Shown here in pieces: positions 29,309 to 38,831 of a stretch of 64,000 nt of DNA. A program made the translations under genes and the position numbers. The notes beneath the pieces were generated by a model, which worked only from the letters and a program-made list of their open reading frames with translations, made no database searches and was not told the origin of the DNA. Numbering within the stretch: the stretch's first letter is position 1; each line of letters starts with the position of its first letter. The stretch is from DASSBG01 sp963800395 (lineage in GTDB: Bacteria; Pseudomonadota; Gammaproteobacteria; Xanthomonadales; Rhodanobacteraceae), in the NCBI GenBank assembly GCA_963800395.1, contig CAWDBD010000009.1, positions 31,335 through 95,334 on the forward strand, written 5' to 3'.

Positions 29309-30781
29309 TCAGCTGGCACTGTGGCGCAATGCGTCGGCTTGCATCCGTCCTTCATGCTTTGCATCCAGCAGTTTGCGGTCGGCGCGATTGAATGCCTGCA
29401 TGATGTCCTCGTTGCGGTCGATGCTGACCACGCCAAAGCTTGCAGACAGGTGTTGATCAGTGCCGGGTATGAGGTTATGCCGAAGCAGCTCGCGCAGGCG
29501 GTCGGACATTTCAGCTGCCTGTTCAAGATTGACGCCTGGCAGAAGCACGGTGAATTCATCGCCGCCGAATCTTCCCAGCAGGTCCGATGTGCGCAGCTGC
29601 GACTGCACCAGGCGGGTGAGCTGCACCAGCGCCCGATCCCCGGCGGCATGGCCGAAGCTGTCATTGATGGTCTTGAATCGGTCGATGTCCAGCACCATCA
29701 GCGAGATCGGCAGGCCCTGGCGGCGGGCGTTCATCAGCTCACGCTCCGCAACTTCGAAGAAATGCGCCTTGGTAGCGGTCTTGGTCAATCCGTCAGTCAG
29801 CACCAGCTCGCTGAGTTGCCTGTTCTGGGCAATCAATGCCGGCACCGCGAAACCGAAATAGGCGCTTGCCGCAATCACACAGATGGCGAACTGGTATACC
29901 AGGGCATAGTCGGCCAGTCCCAGCATGGCCACCCACAAGGCGGCAAGCGTGCTGAATGCCGCGATGCTGAGCGCGCTTCGGAACGGGCTTTCCGTGTAGA
30001 CGATCCACATTTGCGGCAGGATCAGGAAGAACATGGCAAAGGCCAGTTCGTTGTACCTGAAGTGGGCTTCAAGCAGCAGCACGGTGCTCAGCAGAACAAG
30101 CAGCAGGCCAAGCTTGGCCACGAACCCGACCTGTCCCTGTTTCTGCGGCCGGAAATTCAGTCCGCCTGTCCAGGATTCGATTTGCGGATAACGCCAGCTC
30201 AGCAGGCCCAGGAACAGCGGCGTCAGAACGATCACGGCGGCCATGTCGCCGATCCACCAGGGCAGCCAGAGAGCAGGTCCGGCAGCCCGGTCCAGCATGC
30301 CGGTCCATTCCAGCGCGGCAATTCCGGAAAGTGCGGCGACCAGAGCCGACAGGCAACCGGCCGCGAGAAAGACGATGATCGTGCTGATTACCGAGCGTGC
30401 GTGTTGCCGGCGGGCCACGCGCCGTATCAGAAACGCGCCCGCGCCGTATGAGGCGCAATGTGCCAGGCCGAATGCAAGGCCTGAACTCAGCAACGCGAAA
30501 TCACTCGCCTGACCGCCATACATGGCATTGGTCCAGAACGTCACCACCACTGCGCAGAGCATGAGAACCGGAATCGCACGCCAGCCCATCAGCAGCAGGG
30601 CGGCAAGACTCAGGGCGGCTGGAGGAAACCACAGGCTGGCATGTGGCGAGAGCTCCATCAGTGCGGACACCCGCCACAGCAGGATCCATGCGACCACCAG
30701 GACCAGATAACGGACTGACGATGTGAGTCGGGAACGGCCGGTCAACCAGGTCAATGCCCGCTTGTGATCAAGCCTGTTCAT
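29309..30781 (-). CDS. Membrane diguanylate cyclase (MASE1-like sensor plus GGDEF)
   Basis: The 490-residue protein has eight or so hydrophobic helices in its first 300 residues, with the MASE1-like pattern (SLWFPPAALSLAALLL), then a GGDEF domain. The active-site motif is intact (RFGGDEFTVLLPG), preceded at the right distance by RTSD, a RxxD inhibitory site, so product feedback is likely. It should make cyclic di-GMP from two GTP in response to an unknown membrane signal. The ATG at 30781 (MNRLDHKRALTW) is chosen; the frame extends upstream without family likeness. Confidence 0.9.
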   Translation of the reverse strand: MNRLDHKRALTWLTGRSRLTSSVRYLVLVVAWILLWRVSALMELSPHASLWFPPAALSLAALLLMGWRAIPVLMLCAVVVTFWTNAMYGGQASDFALLSSGLAFGLAHCASYGAGAFLIRRVARRQHARSVISTIIVFLAAGCLSALVAALSGIAALEWTGMLDRAAGPALWLPWWIGDMAAVIVLTPLFLGLLSWRYPQIESWTGGLNFRPQKQGQVGFVAKLGLLLVLLSTVLLLEAHFRYNELAFAMFFLILPQMWIVYTESPFRSALSIAAFSTLAALWVAMLGLADYALVYQFAICVIAASAYFGFAVPALIAQNRQLSELVLTDGLTKTATKAHFFEVAERELMNARRQGLPISLMVLDIDRFKTINDSFGHAAGDRALVQLTRLVQSQLRTSDLLGRFGGDEFTVLLPGVNLEQAAEMSDRLRELLRHNLIPGTDQHLSASFGVVSIDRNEDIMQAFNRADRKLLDAKHEGRMQADALRHSAS

Positions 30782-30948
30782 GCTGGGAACCCGGTAGCCT
30801 CTCGAACCTGTCGAAAACCCATCATACGCCTCGGACGCTGTCGAGGGGACCCGGCACGGACAGCACCTGAGTTGTGCGCCCGGAATACCGCCTGCCAGCG
30901 GCACCTCGGGTGCGACTCCCGCTCCTCTCGGCGCTTCAGGCAGGTACG

Positions 30949-31884
30949 TCAGTCAAGGCTGTATTCGAACTGCTCCCTGAAGCTCGCCTTGAACTGGTCG
31001 AGGTCGAAGTGCTGATTCTGGGTGCCCGGGTGGGCGACCTTCAGCGCCCCCATCAGGGATGCCACACGACCACAGGTGGCGAGATCCATGCCATGCGTCA
31101 GTCCGTGTATCAGGCCGGCGCGGTAGGCGTCGCCGCAACCCGTGGGGTCACAAACCTTGTCCGGTTTCGCTGCCGCTATCTCGATCGTCTCGTCGCGGGT
31201 ATGCACGAGCGAGCCTTCGGGTCCGCGGGTGACGAAGTAGGCGTCGACGCGTTCGGCGATCTGCTTGACCGACCATCCGGTTCGTTCCTGCAGGAGGTGC
31301 GATTCATAGTCGTTGACGGTGACGTAGTTCGCCTGTTCGATGAAGGTGCGGAAGTCATCACCCTGGAACAGGGGCATGGCCTGGCCGGGGTCGAAAATGA
31401 AGGGAATGCCCCGTTCGGCGAATTCGCTGGCATGCTGGATCATTGCCTCGCGGCTGTCGGGCCCGACGATACCGAACTCGACATCGGCCACGTTGCGCAC
31501 GTGGTTCTCGTCGGAACGGGACATGGCACCGGGATGAAACGCCGTGATCTGGTTGTCGTCAAGGTCGGTGGTGATGAATGCCTGAGCGGTGAAAAGCTCC
31601 GGGATCTCGGTCACCTGGCTCAGGTTGATGCCCAGCGATGCAAAATGTTCCCGGTAGGGACCGAAATCGCCGCCCACCGTGGCCATGGGCACGGGGTCCT
31701 CGCCGAGCAGCTTGAGGTTGTATGCGATATTGCCCGCGCATCCGCCGAACTCCCGACGCATATCCGGCACCAGAAAAGCGACATTCAGGATGTGCACCTT
31801 GTCCGGCAGGATGTGGTTCTTGAACTGATCCCTGAAGATCATGATGGTGTCGAAGGCCAGGGAGCCGCAGATAAGGGCAGGCAT
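30949..31884 (-). CDS. PfkB-family carbohydrate/nucleoside kinase (adenosine kinase-like)
   Basis: The 311-residue ribokinase-fold enzyme starts MPALICGSLAFDTIM and has EFGGCAGNIAYNL (substrate glycines) and DPTGCGDAYRAGL, the PfkB signature with the catalytic Asp. Related proteins beside mreB in Lysobacterales are usually called adenosine kinase or carbohydrate kinase; the substrate cannot be fixed from sequence. The frame is open upstream to 32043, but that part overlaps the mreB promoter. Divergent from mreB. Confidence 0.88.
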   Translation of the reverse strand: MPALICGSLAFDTIMIFRDQFKNHILPDKVHILNVAFLVPDMRREFGGCAGNIAYNLKLLGEDPVPMATVGGDFGPYREHFASLGINLSQVTEIPELFTAQAFITTDLDDNQITAFHPGAMSRSDENHVRNVADVEFGIVGPDSREAMIQHASEFAERGIPFIFDPGQAMPLFQGDDFRTFIEQANYVTVNDYESHLLQERTGWSVKQIAERVDAYFVTRGPEGSLVHTRDETIEIAAAKPDKVCDPTGCGDAYRAGLIHGLTHGMDLATCGRVASLMGALKVAHPGTQNQHFDLDQFKASFREQFEYSLD

Positions 31885-31996
31885 TGAGAAACCTCGATTA
31901 CGTCGGAAGATTGGACCGGCCATGGCAGGCGCCGGAGCAGCTTGACGCAATCCTAACCTGAATGTCGCAGATGGGCCATTCGCCCGGCCGAACCGC

Positions 31997-32025
31997 TTGC
32001 TTGTCCACCGTGGCCTCACTACACT
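31997..32025 (+). promoter_or_regulatory. Candidate mreB promoter
   Basis: TTGCTT (31997-32002), a 17-bp spacer and TACACT (32020-32025) lie 43 bp before the mreB ATG in the divergent kinase-mreB region. Confidence 0.5.
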
Positions 32026-32068
32026 GCCTGATTCCCGAATCACCCCTTAAATCGGTCTCCAGATCTCT

Positions 32069-33115
32069 ATGTTCAAGTTCTTTCGTGGCCTGTTTTCCAA
32101 CGATCTGTCGATCGACCTGGGTACCGCCAACACCCTTATTTATGTCCGCGGTCAGGGTATTGTCCTGAACGAGCCCTCCGTGGTCGCCATTCGCCAGGAT
32201 CGCGGACCCGGCGGGCCGCGGTCGGTTGCTGCGGTAGGCAGCGAAGCAAAGAAAATGCTTGGCCGCACGCCGGGCAATATCGCCACGGTTCGGCCATTGA
32301 AGGACGGTGTCATCGCCGACTTCACCATGACCGAAGCCATGCTGCAGCATTTCATCAAGCAGGTGCACAAGTCGCGCATGCTCAGACCAAGCCCGCGAGT
32401 GCTGGTGTGCGTTCCCTGCGGTTCCACCCAGGTCGAGCGCCGCGCGATCAAGGAATCGGCTGAAGGCGCCGGCGCCCGCGATGTGTTCATTATCGAGGAA
32501 CCCATGGCTGCGGCCATCGGTGCGGGCATCCCGATTGGAGAAGCGCGCGGCTCCATGGTGCTGGACATCGGCGGCGGCACATCCGAAGTGGCTGTCATCT
32601 CGCTCAACGGCATCGTCTATTCGCAGTCGGTAAGGATTGGTGGCGACCGCTTCGACGAATCGATCATCAATTATGTTCGCCGCAGTCATGGCACGCTGAT
32701 TGGCGAGTCATCGGCCGAGCGGATCAAGATAGAAATTGGTTGCGCCTACCCACAGAGCGAAGTCCGCGAAATGGAGATCTCCGGCCGCAACCTGGCCGAA
32801 GGCGTGCCGCGCATCATCAACATGAATTCCAACGAGGTGCTTGAGGCGCTCAGCGAGCCACTCAGCGGCATCGTTGCCGCCGTCAAGGCCGCATTGGAAC
32901 AAACGCCTCCGGAGCTGTGCTCGGATGTCGCCGAGCGTGGCATCGTGCTGACCGGTGGTGGCGCCTTGCTGCGCGACCTGGATCGCCTGATCTCCGAAGA
33001 GACCGGACTGCATGTGCAGGTCGCTGATGACCCGTTGACATGCGTGGCGCGGGGCGGTGGTCAGGCGCTGGACCTTGTTGACCGACATGGCAGCGATTTC
33101 TTCTACCCTGACTGA
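32069..33115 (+). CDS. mreB: Rod shape-determining actin MreB
   Basis: The 348-residue actin homologue begins MFKFFRGLFSNDLSIDLGTANTLIY and has LDIGGGTSEVAVISL (phosphate-2) and GIVLTGGGALLRDL (adenosine). It polymerises under the inner membrane and positions the elongation machinery encoded downstream (MreC, MreD, PBP2, RodA). Complete. Confidence 0.97.
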   Translation: MFKFFRGLFSNDLSIDLGTANTLIYVRGQGIVLNEPSVVAIRQDRGPGGPRSVAAVGSEAKKMLGRTPGNIATVRPLKDGVIADFTMTEAMLQHFIKQVHKSRMLRPSPRVLVCVPCGSTQVERRAIKESAEGAGARDVFIIEEPMAAAIGAGIPIGEARGSMVLDIGGGTSEVAVISLNGIVYSQSVRIGGDRFDESIINYVRRSHGTLIGESSAERIKIEIGCAYPQSEVREMEISGRNLAEGVPRIINMNSNEVLEALSEPLSGIVAAVKAALEQTPPELCSDVAERGIVLTGGGALLRDLDRLISEETGLHVQVADDPLTCVARGGGQALDLVDRHGSDFFYPD

Positions 33116-33235
33116 TCAAGCATTTGCCAACTCGTTGTGGACTGATCTCGGTACTGCGCGACGCAACGGGCGGTCTTGCTGCTGCGGCAAGCGGGTGATA
33201 TCGATTCAGCTGTACCGATTGGGGGATCTTCCGGC

Positions 33236-34171
33236 ATGGGGCTAGCGCGCGAAGGCATCTCGTCGTCGCTGTTCGCGGCCAATGTGGCCGGTACGTTGCG
33301 CATGATTGCCTACCTGGGCCTTGCCTGCCTGCTGATGGTGGCCGACCGGCAATTCGGCCTGCTGCCGAAGGTGCGTTATCAGGCATCCCTGCTGATCGAG
33401 CCGGTCTTTCATGTCGCCGCCCTGCCAGCCAGTCTGGCAAGCACTCTGACCGAAGCCTTTGCCGATCGGCAAAACCTGCGCCAGGACAATCGCCAATTGC
33501 GTGAATCGCTGATGCTCGCCGAGGCGCGGCTCAGTCGCCTGCAGGCATTGGCGGAACAGAACCGGCGCTACCGACAGCTGCTGGCGGTGAAGGATCGTCT
33601 GGGCCTCAAGGTGCAAGTGGCTCGCCTGGTCGGCGTCGACCTGGGTCCGTACCGGCATCGTGTCATGGTCGGTGTCGGCAGCAATCAGGGCGTGCGGGTC
33701 GGCATGACGGTCATGGATGCTCACGGCGTCATGGGGCAGGTGGTCGAGATCGGCCGCAATACGGCTCAGGTCATGCTGATCACCGATCCCAAGCATGCCA
33801 TTCCGGTGGTGGATGAGCGTACCAATCTGCGTGTCATTGCCCATGGCACAGGGAGCCCGGATCATCTTCAGATTTCCGCCATCCCGCTGAGCGCCGACGT
33901 GCGTGCGGGTGACCGCCTGGTTACCTCCGGCCTCGGTGGCCGGTTCCCGGCCGGGTTTCCGGTGGCCCGCATCGACCAGGTGCGGGTGGATGTGGATGGC
34001 ATGTTCGAGCTCGCCAGCGCCACGCCCACGGCAAACCTGGGCAAGAGCACCGATGTGCTCTTGCTGCGTGACCAGCCTGCGGCCATCGGTCCGCCGGCAC
34101 CCGCCGCATCGGTGGGTCCGCCCGCATCGCTGGCACCGGGCGGGCGGTCTGGTGGAGCGGGGTTGCCATGA
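33236..34171 (+). CDS. mreC: Rod shape-determining protein MreC
   Basis: The 311-residue bitopic protein has a membrane helix at about residues 20-40, a periplasmic coiled coil (LRQDNRQLRESLMLAEARLSR) and the two-barrel MreC core (GVGSNQGVRVGMTVMD, VTSGLGGRFPAGFPVARI). It activates PBP2-RodA. ATG 33236 is preferred over an earlier start at 33176, whose extra residues are not family-like. The C-terminal tail is Pro/Ala/Gly-rich. Overlaps mreD by four bases. Confidence 0.92.
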   Translation: MGLAREGISSSLFAANVAGTLRMIAYLGLACLLMVADRQFGLLPKVRYQASLLIEPVFHVAALPASLASTLTEAFADRQNLRQDNRQLRESLMLAEARLSRLQALAEQNRRYRQLLAVKDRLGLKVQVARLVGVDLGPYRHRVMVGVGSNQGVRVGMTVMDAHGVMGQVVEIGRNTAQVMLITDPKHAIPVVDERTNLRVIAHGTGSPDHLQISAIPLSADVRAGDRLVTSGLGGRFPAGFPVARIDQVRVDVDGMFELASATPTANLGKSTDVLLLRDQPAAIGPPAPAASVGPPASLAPGGRSGGAGLP

Positions 34172-34656
34172 GCATGCAGCGACAGGTCAATCTGGGCTTC
34201 GTGTTCAGCGTTGTTCTGGCATACCTGCTGATGCTGGTGCAGTTGCCGCCGGCGATGACCCCGTGGAAACCCTATTGGCTGGCGCTGGTGCTGATCTACT
34301 GGGGCCTGGAGGATCAGAGCCGTGTCGGGCTGGGGCGTGTCTTTGTGCTGGGCCTGATTGCCGACCTGCTGGTAGGCAACTTGCTGGGCGAGCAGGCCTT
34401 GCGTCTTGTGGCACTGTGTTTCATCGTGGCGCGATTCCGTCCTCGTCTGCGCTTCTTCACCATGTGGCAACAGACCCTCGCGGTGCTGGCATTGCTGGTC
34501 AATGACCGCATTCTGTTGCTGATGGTACGCGCGTTCGCCGGCGAGACCCTGCCGCCACCACAGTATTGGCTGTCGCCTCTTGCAGGCGCCCTGTTGTGGC
34601 CCTTCATGTTTCTGCTGCTGGACGATTTGCGCTCGCGCATCAGAGCACGGGAATGA
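34168..34656 (+). CDS. mreD: Rod shape-determining protein MreD
   Basis: A 162-residue polytopic protein with about five helices and the family feature FVLGLIADLLVGNLLGEQAL. It is the membrane partner of MreC in the elongasome. Four-base overlaps with mreC and mrdA indicate translational coupling. Confidence 0.92.
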   Translation: MSMQRQVNLGFVFSVVLAYLLMLVQLPPAMTPWKPYWLALVLIYWGLEDQSRVGLGRVFVLGLIADLLVGNLLGEQALRLVALCFIVARFRPRLRFFTMWQQTLAVLALLVNDRILLLMVRAFAGETLPPPQYWLSPLAGALLWPFMFLLLDDLRSRIRARE

Positions 34657-36548
34657 GACGCGGAATTCAATATCACATCAAGAGTGATCCACGCGAAAGC
34701 CGCCTTTTTCGAGCACGTGTGCTGGCCGGTTTCGGGCTGATCCTGATCAGCATCCTGGCATTGCTCGGGCGTTTCTTCTGGTTGCAGATCATCGAGCACC
34801 AGGCCTTCAGCACGCGCGCACGCGACAACCGCGTGCACTTGCGTCACCTGCCGCCGGCACGGGGCCTCATCTATGACCGCAACGGTGTTCTGCTGGCTGA
34901 CAACCAGCCCGCGTTCCGCCTGCAGGTTGTCCCGGAGCGCGTGCATGACATGGATGCCATGCTCAAGCGGCTGCGCCGGGTCATCCCGCTGTCGGACGCT
35001 ACCGTGAAGACTTTTCGCCAGCAGTTGCATCAGCACCGCGGCTTCCAGAGCGTACCGCTCAAGTTTGACCTCAGTCAGTCGGATATAGCCGCCTTTGCCG
35101 TCAATGAATGGCGCTTCCCGGGGGTTGAAATCCAGCCCTACCTGATGCGGGTCTACCCGCAGGGCCGTTACTTTGCGCATCTTGTCGGCTATGTCGGTCG
35201 GATTGACGCCAATGACCTGAATCGCCGCGATGCCGAGCGCTACACCGGTACCACGCATATCGGCAAGAGCGGCATCGAGCGCTATTACGAATCACTGCTG
35301 CATGGCGAGCCGGGCTATGAAATGGCCGAGGTAAACGCAGACCAGCGTCCCTTGCGTGTGCTGGAGCGCCATGCGCCGGTGGCCGGCAAGAGCCTTTTTC
35401 TGAGCATCGATGCGCGTCTGCAGAAAACGGCCATGGATGCGCTGGGTGAACATTCCGGTGCGGTGGTGGCCATCGACCCGCGCAATGGCCAGGTACTGGC
35501 CATGGTGAGCAAGCCGGGCTTCGACCCCAACCTGTTTGTCAACGGCATCAGTCAACGGGACTACTCGGCCCTGCTGCACGACCCGTCCAAGCCGTTTCTT
35601 GATCGGGCGCTGCGGGGTATCTATCCACCGGGCTCCACGGTCAAGCCGTTCATGGGCCTGGGCGGGCTGGAGCTGGGCATGCGCACGCCCGATGACAGCA
35701 TCGTGTCCACCGGAACCTGGTATCTCCCGGGTGAAAAACGTGGCTATCGTGATGACATACGCGGTGGCGTGGGGCGGGTCAACCTGCGCCGGGCCATAGC
35801 GCAATCGGTCAACACCTACTTCTACCAGCTCGCTCACGACATGGGCATTGATCGCCTGTCGACCTTCATGGCCCGCTTCGGATTCGGCAAGCCAACGGGG
35901 ATCGACCTGATCGGTGAGGCATCGGGTGTGCTGCCTTCGCGCGAGTGGAAGCGTGGTCAGAAGAGCGCGCCCTGGTACCCGGGCGAAACCGTGATTGCAG
36001 GCATCGGCCAGGGCTACTGGGCCGTGACCCCGTTGCAACTGGCGCACGCAGTATCCATTCTGGCCGAGAATGGCGTGAGTTTCCGGCCACACCTGCTGCT
36101 CGCGACCCGCGAGGGCATCGATGATGCGCCCGCCGCGCTACCGGCACCGGCGGCCACCCAGGTCATCGCCCACAGCCCGGATGATTTTGAGGCCGTGCGC
36201 CAGGGCATGATTGATGTGGTCAACGGGCAGTACGGCACGGCGCGCGGGCTCGGCAATGACTTTCCGTACGTGATCGCCGGCAAGACGGGCACGGCCGAAC
36301 GCTACTCGCGGACCAGCCAGGCCTACACGCCGCGCAAATCACATGCCCAGTTGGCCATCTTGCATCGTGCGCTGTTCATTGCCTACACGCCGGCATCCGA
36401 TCCGCGTATCGCCGTTGCCGTGGTGGTGGACCAGGGCGCCTGGGGCAGTACCGCGGCGGCACCGGTGGCGCGCAAGGTGCTCGATACCTGGCTCAGGAAT
36501 GACGACACGGGTGCACGCCCCAGGCCAGCCAGCGAGGTGCAGCCATGA
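34653..36548 (+). CDS. mrdA: Peptidoglycan D,D-transpeptidase PBP2 (MrdA)
   Basis: The 631-residue class B PBP of the elongasome has one membrane helix (about residues 23-43), a pedestal starting RGLIYDRNGVLLADN, and a transpeptidase domain with STVK (Ser328), SVN and KTGTAE. It crosslinks side-wall peptidoglycan made by RodA, encoded next. ATG 34653 overlaps the mreD stop. Confidence 0.96.
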   Translation: MRRGIQYHIKSDPRESRLFRARVLAGFGLILISILALLGRFFWLQIIEHQAFSTRARDNRVHLRHLPPARGLIYDRNGVLLADNQPAFRLQVVPERVHDMDAMLKRLRRVIPLSDATVKTFRQQLHQHRGFQSVPLKFDLSQSDIAAFAVNEWRFPGVEIQPYLMRVYPQGRYFAHLVGYVGRIDANDLNRRDAERYTGTTHIGKSGIERYYESLLHGEPGYEMAEVNADQRPLRVLERHAPVAGKSLFLSIDARLQKTAMDALGEHSGAVVAIDPRNGQVLAMVSKPGFDPNLFVNGISQRDYSALLHDPSKPFLDRALRGIYPPGSTVKPFMGLGGLELGMRTPDDSIVSTGTWYLPGEKRGYRDDIRGGVGRVNLRRAIAQSVNTYFYQLAHDMGIDRLSTFMARFGFGKPTGIDLIGEASGVLPSREWKRGQKSAPWYPGETVIAGIGQGYWAVTPLQLAHAVSILAENGVSFRPHLLLATREGIDDAPAALPAPAATQVIAHSPDDFEAVRQGMIDVVNGQYGTARGLGNDFPYVIAGKTGTAERYSRTSQAYTPRKSHAQLAILHRALFIAYTPASDPRIAVAVVVDQGAWGSTAAAPVARKVLDTWLRNDDTGARPRPASEVQP

Positions 36549-37666
36549 TCAGCAGTGTAGTGATGCGGATGCGCCGCCTGTTGCGCCGGGTCATCGCGCG
36601 ACCGCGCCTGGATCTGCCCCTGGCCGGTGCCTTGCTGCTGCTGATGGGCGTGGGGCTGACAACCTTGTACAGCGCATCGGACATGAGTACCTCGGTGGTG
36701 CTCAATCAGGCTGCGCGTCTGGCCCTGGGCATCGTGCTGCTGCTGCTGATTTCGCGCCTGCCCCCGACCCTGCTGCGCAGCTGGACGCCGTGGCTGTATG
36801 CGTTCAGTGTGGTGCTGCTGGTCGTGGTGGCCATCCTCGGTGAAGGGCGCGGGGCCTACCGCTGGCTGGATCTTGGCGTGGTCCGCTTTCAGCCGTCGGA
36901 ACTGCTCAAGCTGAGCGTGCCGATGATGGTGGCCTGGTATCTGCATCCGCGCCGCTTGCCACCCACTTGGTGGAACCTGCTGGTTGCCGCGCTGCTGATC
37001 GTCGTGCCGGCCGGGCTCATTGCCGAACAGCCTGATCTGGGAACTGCCCTGCTGGTTGCCGGTGCCGGGATCTTCGTCCTGTTCCTGTCCGGCATCCAGT
37101 GGTGGCGGATCGGCGCGATCGTGGCCGCTGCACTGGCCTGCCTCCCGGTGGCCTGGCATTTCCTGCATGATTATCAGCGCCAGCGGGTCATGATGCTGCT
37201 CAACCCGTCATCGGATCCGCTGGGCAGCGGCTGGCACATCATCCAGTCGAAAATCGCGGTAGGCTCCGGTGGCCTGTTCGGCAAGGGCTGGCACCAGGGT
37301 ACCCAGTCCCACCTCGAGTTTCTGCCCGAGCACACCACGGACTTCATCCTGGCGGTGTTCGCCGAAGAGTTCGGCCTCATTGGCGTGATACTGCTGGTCA
37401 CGCTGTACCTGTTCATCATCGGGCGCTGCCTGTGGATCGCCAGTCAGGCGCGCGATACCTGGTCACGGCTGCTCGGCGGGGCGCTTGCCATGAGTTTCTT
37501 TGTCTACGTGCTGGTCAATGGCGGCATGGTCAGCGGCGTGCTGCCGGTGGTCGGCGTGCCGCTGCCGCTGATCAGCTATGGCGGCACGTCGGCGGTCTCG
37601 CTGCTGGCCGGTTTCGGTGTCGTGATGTCGATTCACGCACACCGCAAATTGACGGCCGATTTGTGA
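36545..37666 (+). CDS. rodA: Side-wall peptidoglycan glycosyltransferase RodA
   Basis: The 373-residue SEDS protein has about ten helices, with RWLDLGVVRFQPSELLKL, FLPEHTTDFILAVFAEEFG and VPLPLISYGGTSAVSL. It polymerises lipid II during elongation with PBP2. Follows mrdA with an ATGA overlap. A 154-bp gap separates it from mltB. Confidence 0.96.
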   Translation: MISSVVMRMRRLLRRVIARPRLDLPLAGALLLLMGVGLTTLYSASDMSTSVVLNQAARLALGIVLLLLISRLPPTLLRSWTPWLYAFSVVLLVVVAILGEGRGAYRWLDLGVVRFQPSELLKLSVPMMVAWYLHPRRLPPTWWNLLVAALLIVVPAGLIAEQPDLGTALLVAGAGIFVLFLSGIQWWRIGAIVAAALACLPVAWHFLHDYQRQRVMMLLNPSSDPLGSGWHIIQSKIAVGSGGLFGKGWHQGTQSHLEFLPEHTTDFILAVFAEEFGLIGVILLVTLYLFIIGRCLWIASQARDTWSRLLGGALAMSFFVYVLVNGGMVSGVLPVVGVPLPLISYGGTSAVSLLAGFGVVMSIHAHRKLTADL

Positions 37667-37820
37667 TTTTCCTGGCGCGTGGCAAGGCACCGCGGAGCAA
37701 GCCCGGCACGCGCGGCAGCGGGTGCTGCGAGCGCTGCCACGCGCAGCCCTTTGCGGGCCTCGCACGCAACGGGTTCGCTGCCGTGGCACTGGTCAGCGAC
37801 CTTTTTTGCCATGATAGGCT

Positions 37821-38831
37821 ATGCACATGAACAACAAGCGATTTTCCCTATCCCTGGTCTTGCTTGTCGGGGCCCTGGCGCTGGCGGCCAGCGGCATGCT
37901 GCAGGCCGCGGAAAAGCACCCGGGTGAAAAAGCCTTCGCGGCCCGCGTCGCCAAGCGCCACAAGCTGTCCGAAGCGCAGATCCTGGCCACGCTCAATCAG
38001 GCCGAACGCAAGCAGAGCATCATCGATGCCATGCGTCGCCCGGCCGAAGCCAAGCCGTGGAAGGACTACCGCGCGCTGTTCATGACGCCGCTCAGGATCG
38101 CAGGCGGCATCGCCTTCTACCAGGCCAACCGCGAGCTGCTTGATCGCATTGCCGACAAGTACGGCGTGGACCCGCAATACATCGTTGCGATTCTCGGGGT
38201 GGAAACCAATTACGGCACCCGCACCGGTCAATATCGCGTGCTGGACGCCCTGGTAACGCTTGCCTTCCACTATCCGCCACGCGAGAAGTACTTTCAGGGC
38301 GAGCTGGAAAAGTTGCTGACCATGCCAGCGACCCAGCTCCCGGGGCCGCTGATCGACATCAATGGCTCGTATGCCGGCGCCATGGGCTGGGGCCAGTTCA
38401 TGCCCACCAGCGTTGCCGCCTACGCCCGCGACGAGGACGGTGACGGGCATATTGATCTGGCCAACTCCATGCCGGACATCCTCGCCAGCGTGGCCAATTA
38501 TCTCTCCCGCCACGGCTGGAAGCGTGGTCAGCCCGTTGCCGTGAGGGCCGAGCCCGAGGCTGACGCCGCGCATGTCCGGCGCCAGCACAGCAAGCCGCTG
38601 TACACGGTCGGCCAACTGGAGGCTCGGGGTTACGCACCGGTCAGCAGGCTGCCGGCCGACACGCCGGCGACACTGCTCAAGCTTGATGCGGCCGACGGCG
38701 ACAGGTACTGGCTGACGTTCAACAACTTCTATGTGATCACCCGCTACAATCGCAGTCCCCTGTATGCCATGGCGGTAACGCAACTGGCCGAGGCCATTGC
38801 CGCCGGTAATCCCGATCCGAAAGCGAGATGA
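37821..38831 (+). CDS. mltB: Lytic murein transglycosylase B
   Basis: The 336-residue GH103 lytic transglycosylase has an N-terminal hydrophobic signal segment without an obvious lipobox, catalytic Glu in ILGVETNYGTRTG, and AMGWGQFMPTSVAAYARDED. It cleaves MurNAc-GlcNAc bonds with 1,6-anhydro formation in the periplasm. Overlaps rlpA by four bases, placing hydrolase genes in the elongasome operon. Confidence 0.93.
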   Translation: MHMNNKRFSLSLVLLVGALALAASGMLQAAEKHPGEKAFAARVAKRHKLSEAQILATLNQAERKQSIIDAMRRPAEAKPWKDYRALFMTPLRIAGGIAFYQANRELLDRIADKYGVDPQYIVAILGVETNYGTRTGQYRVLDALVTLAFHYPPREKYFQGELEKLLTMPATQLPGPLIDINGSYAGAMGWGQFMPTSVAAYARDEDGDGHIDLANSMPDILASVANYLSRHGWKRGQPVAVRAEPEADAAHVRRQHSKPLYTVGQLEARGYAPVSRLPADTPATLLKLDAADGDRYWLTFNNFYVITRYNRSPLYAMAVTQLAEAIAAGNPDPKAR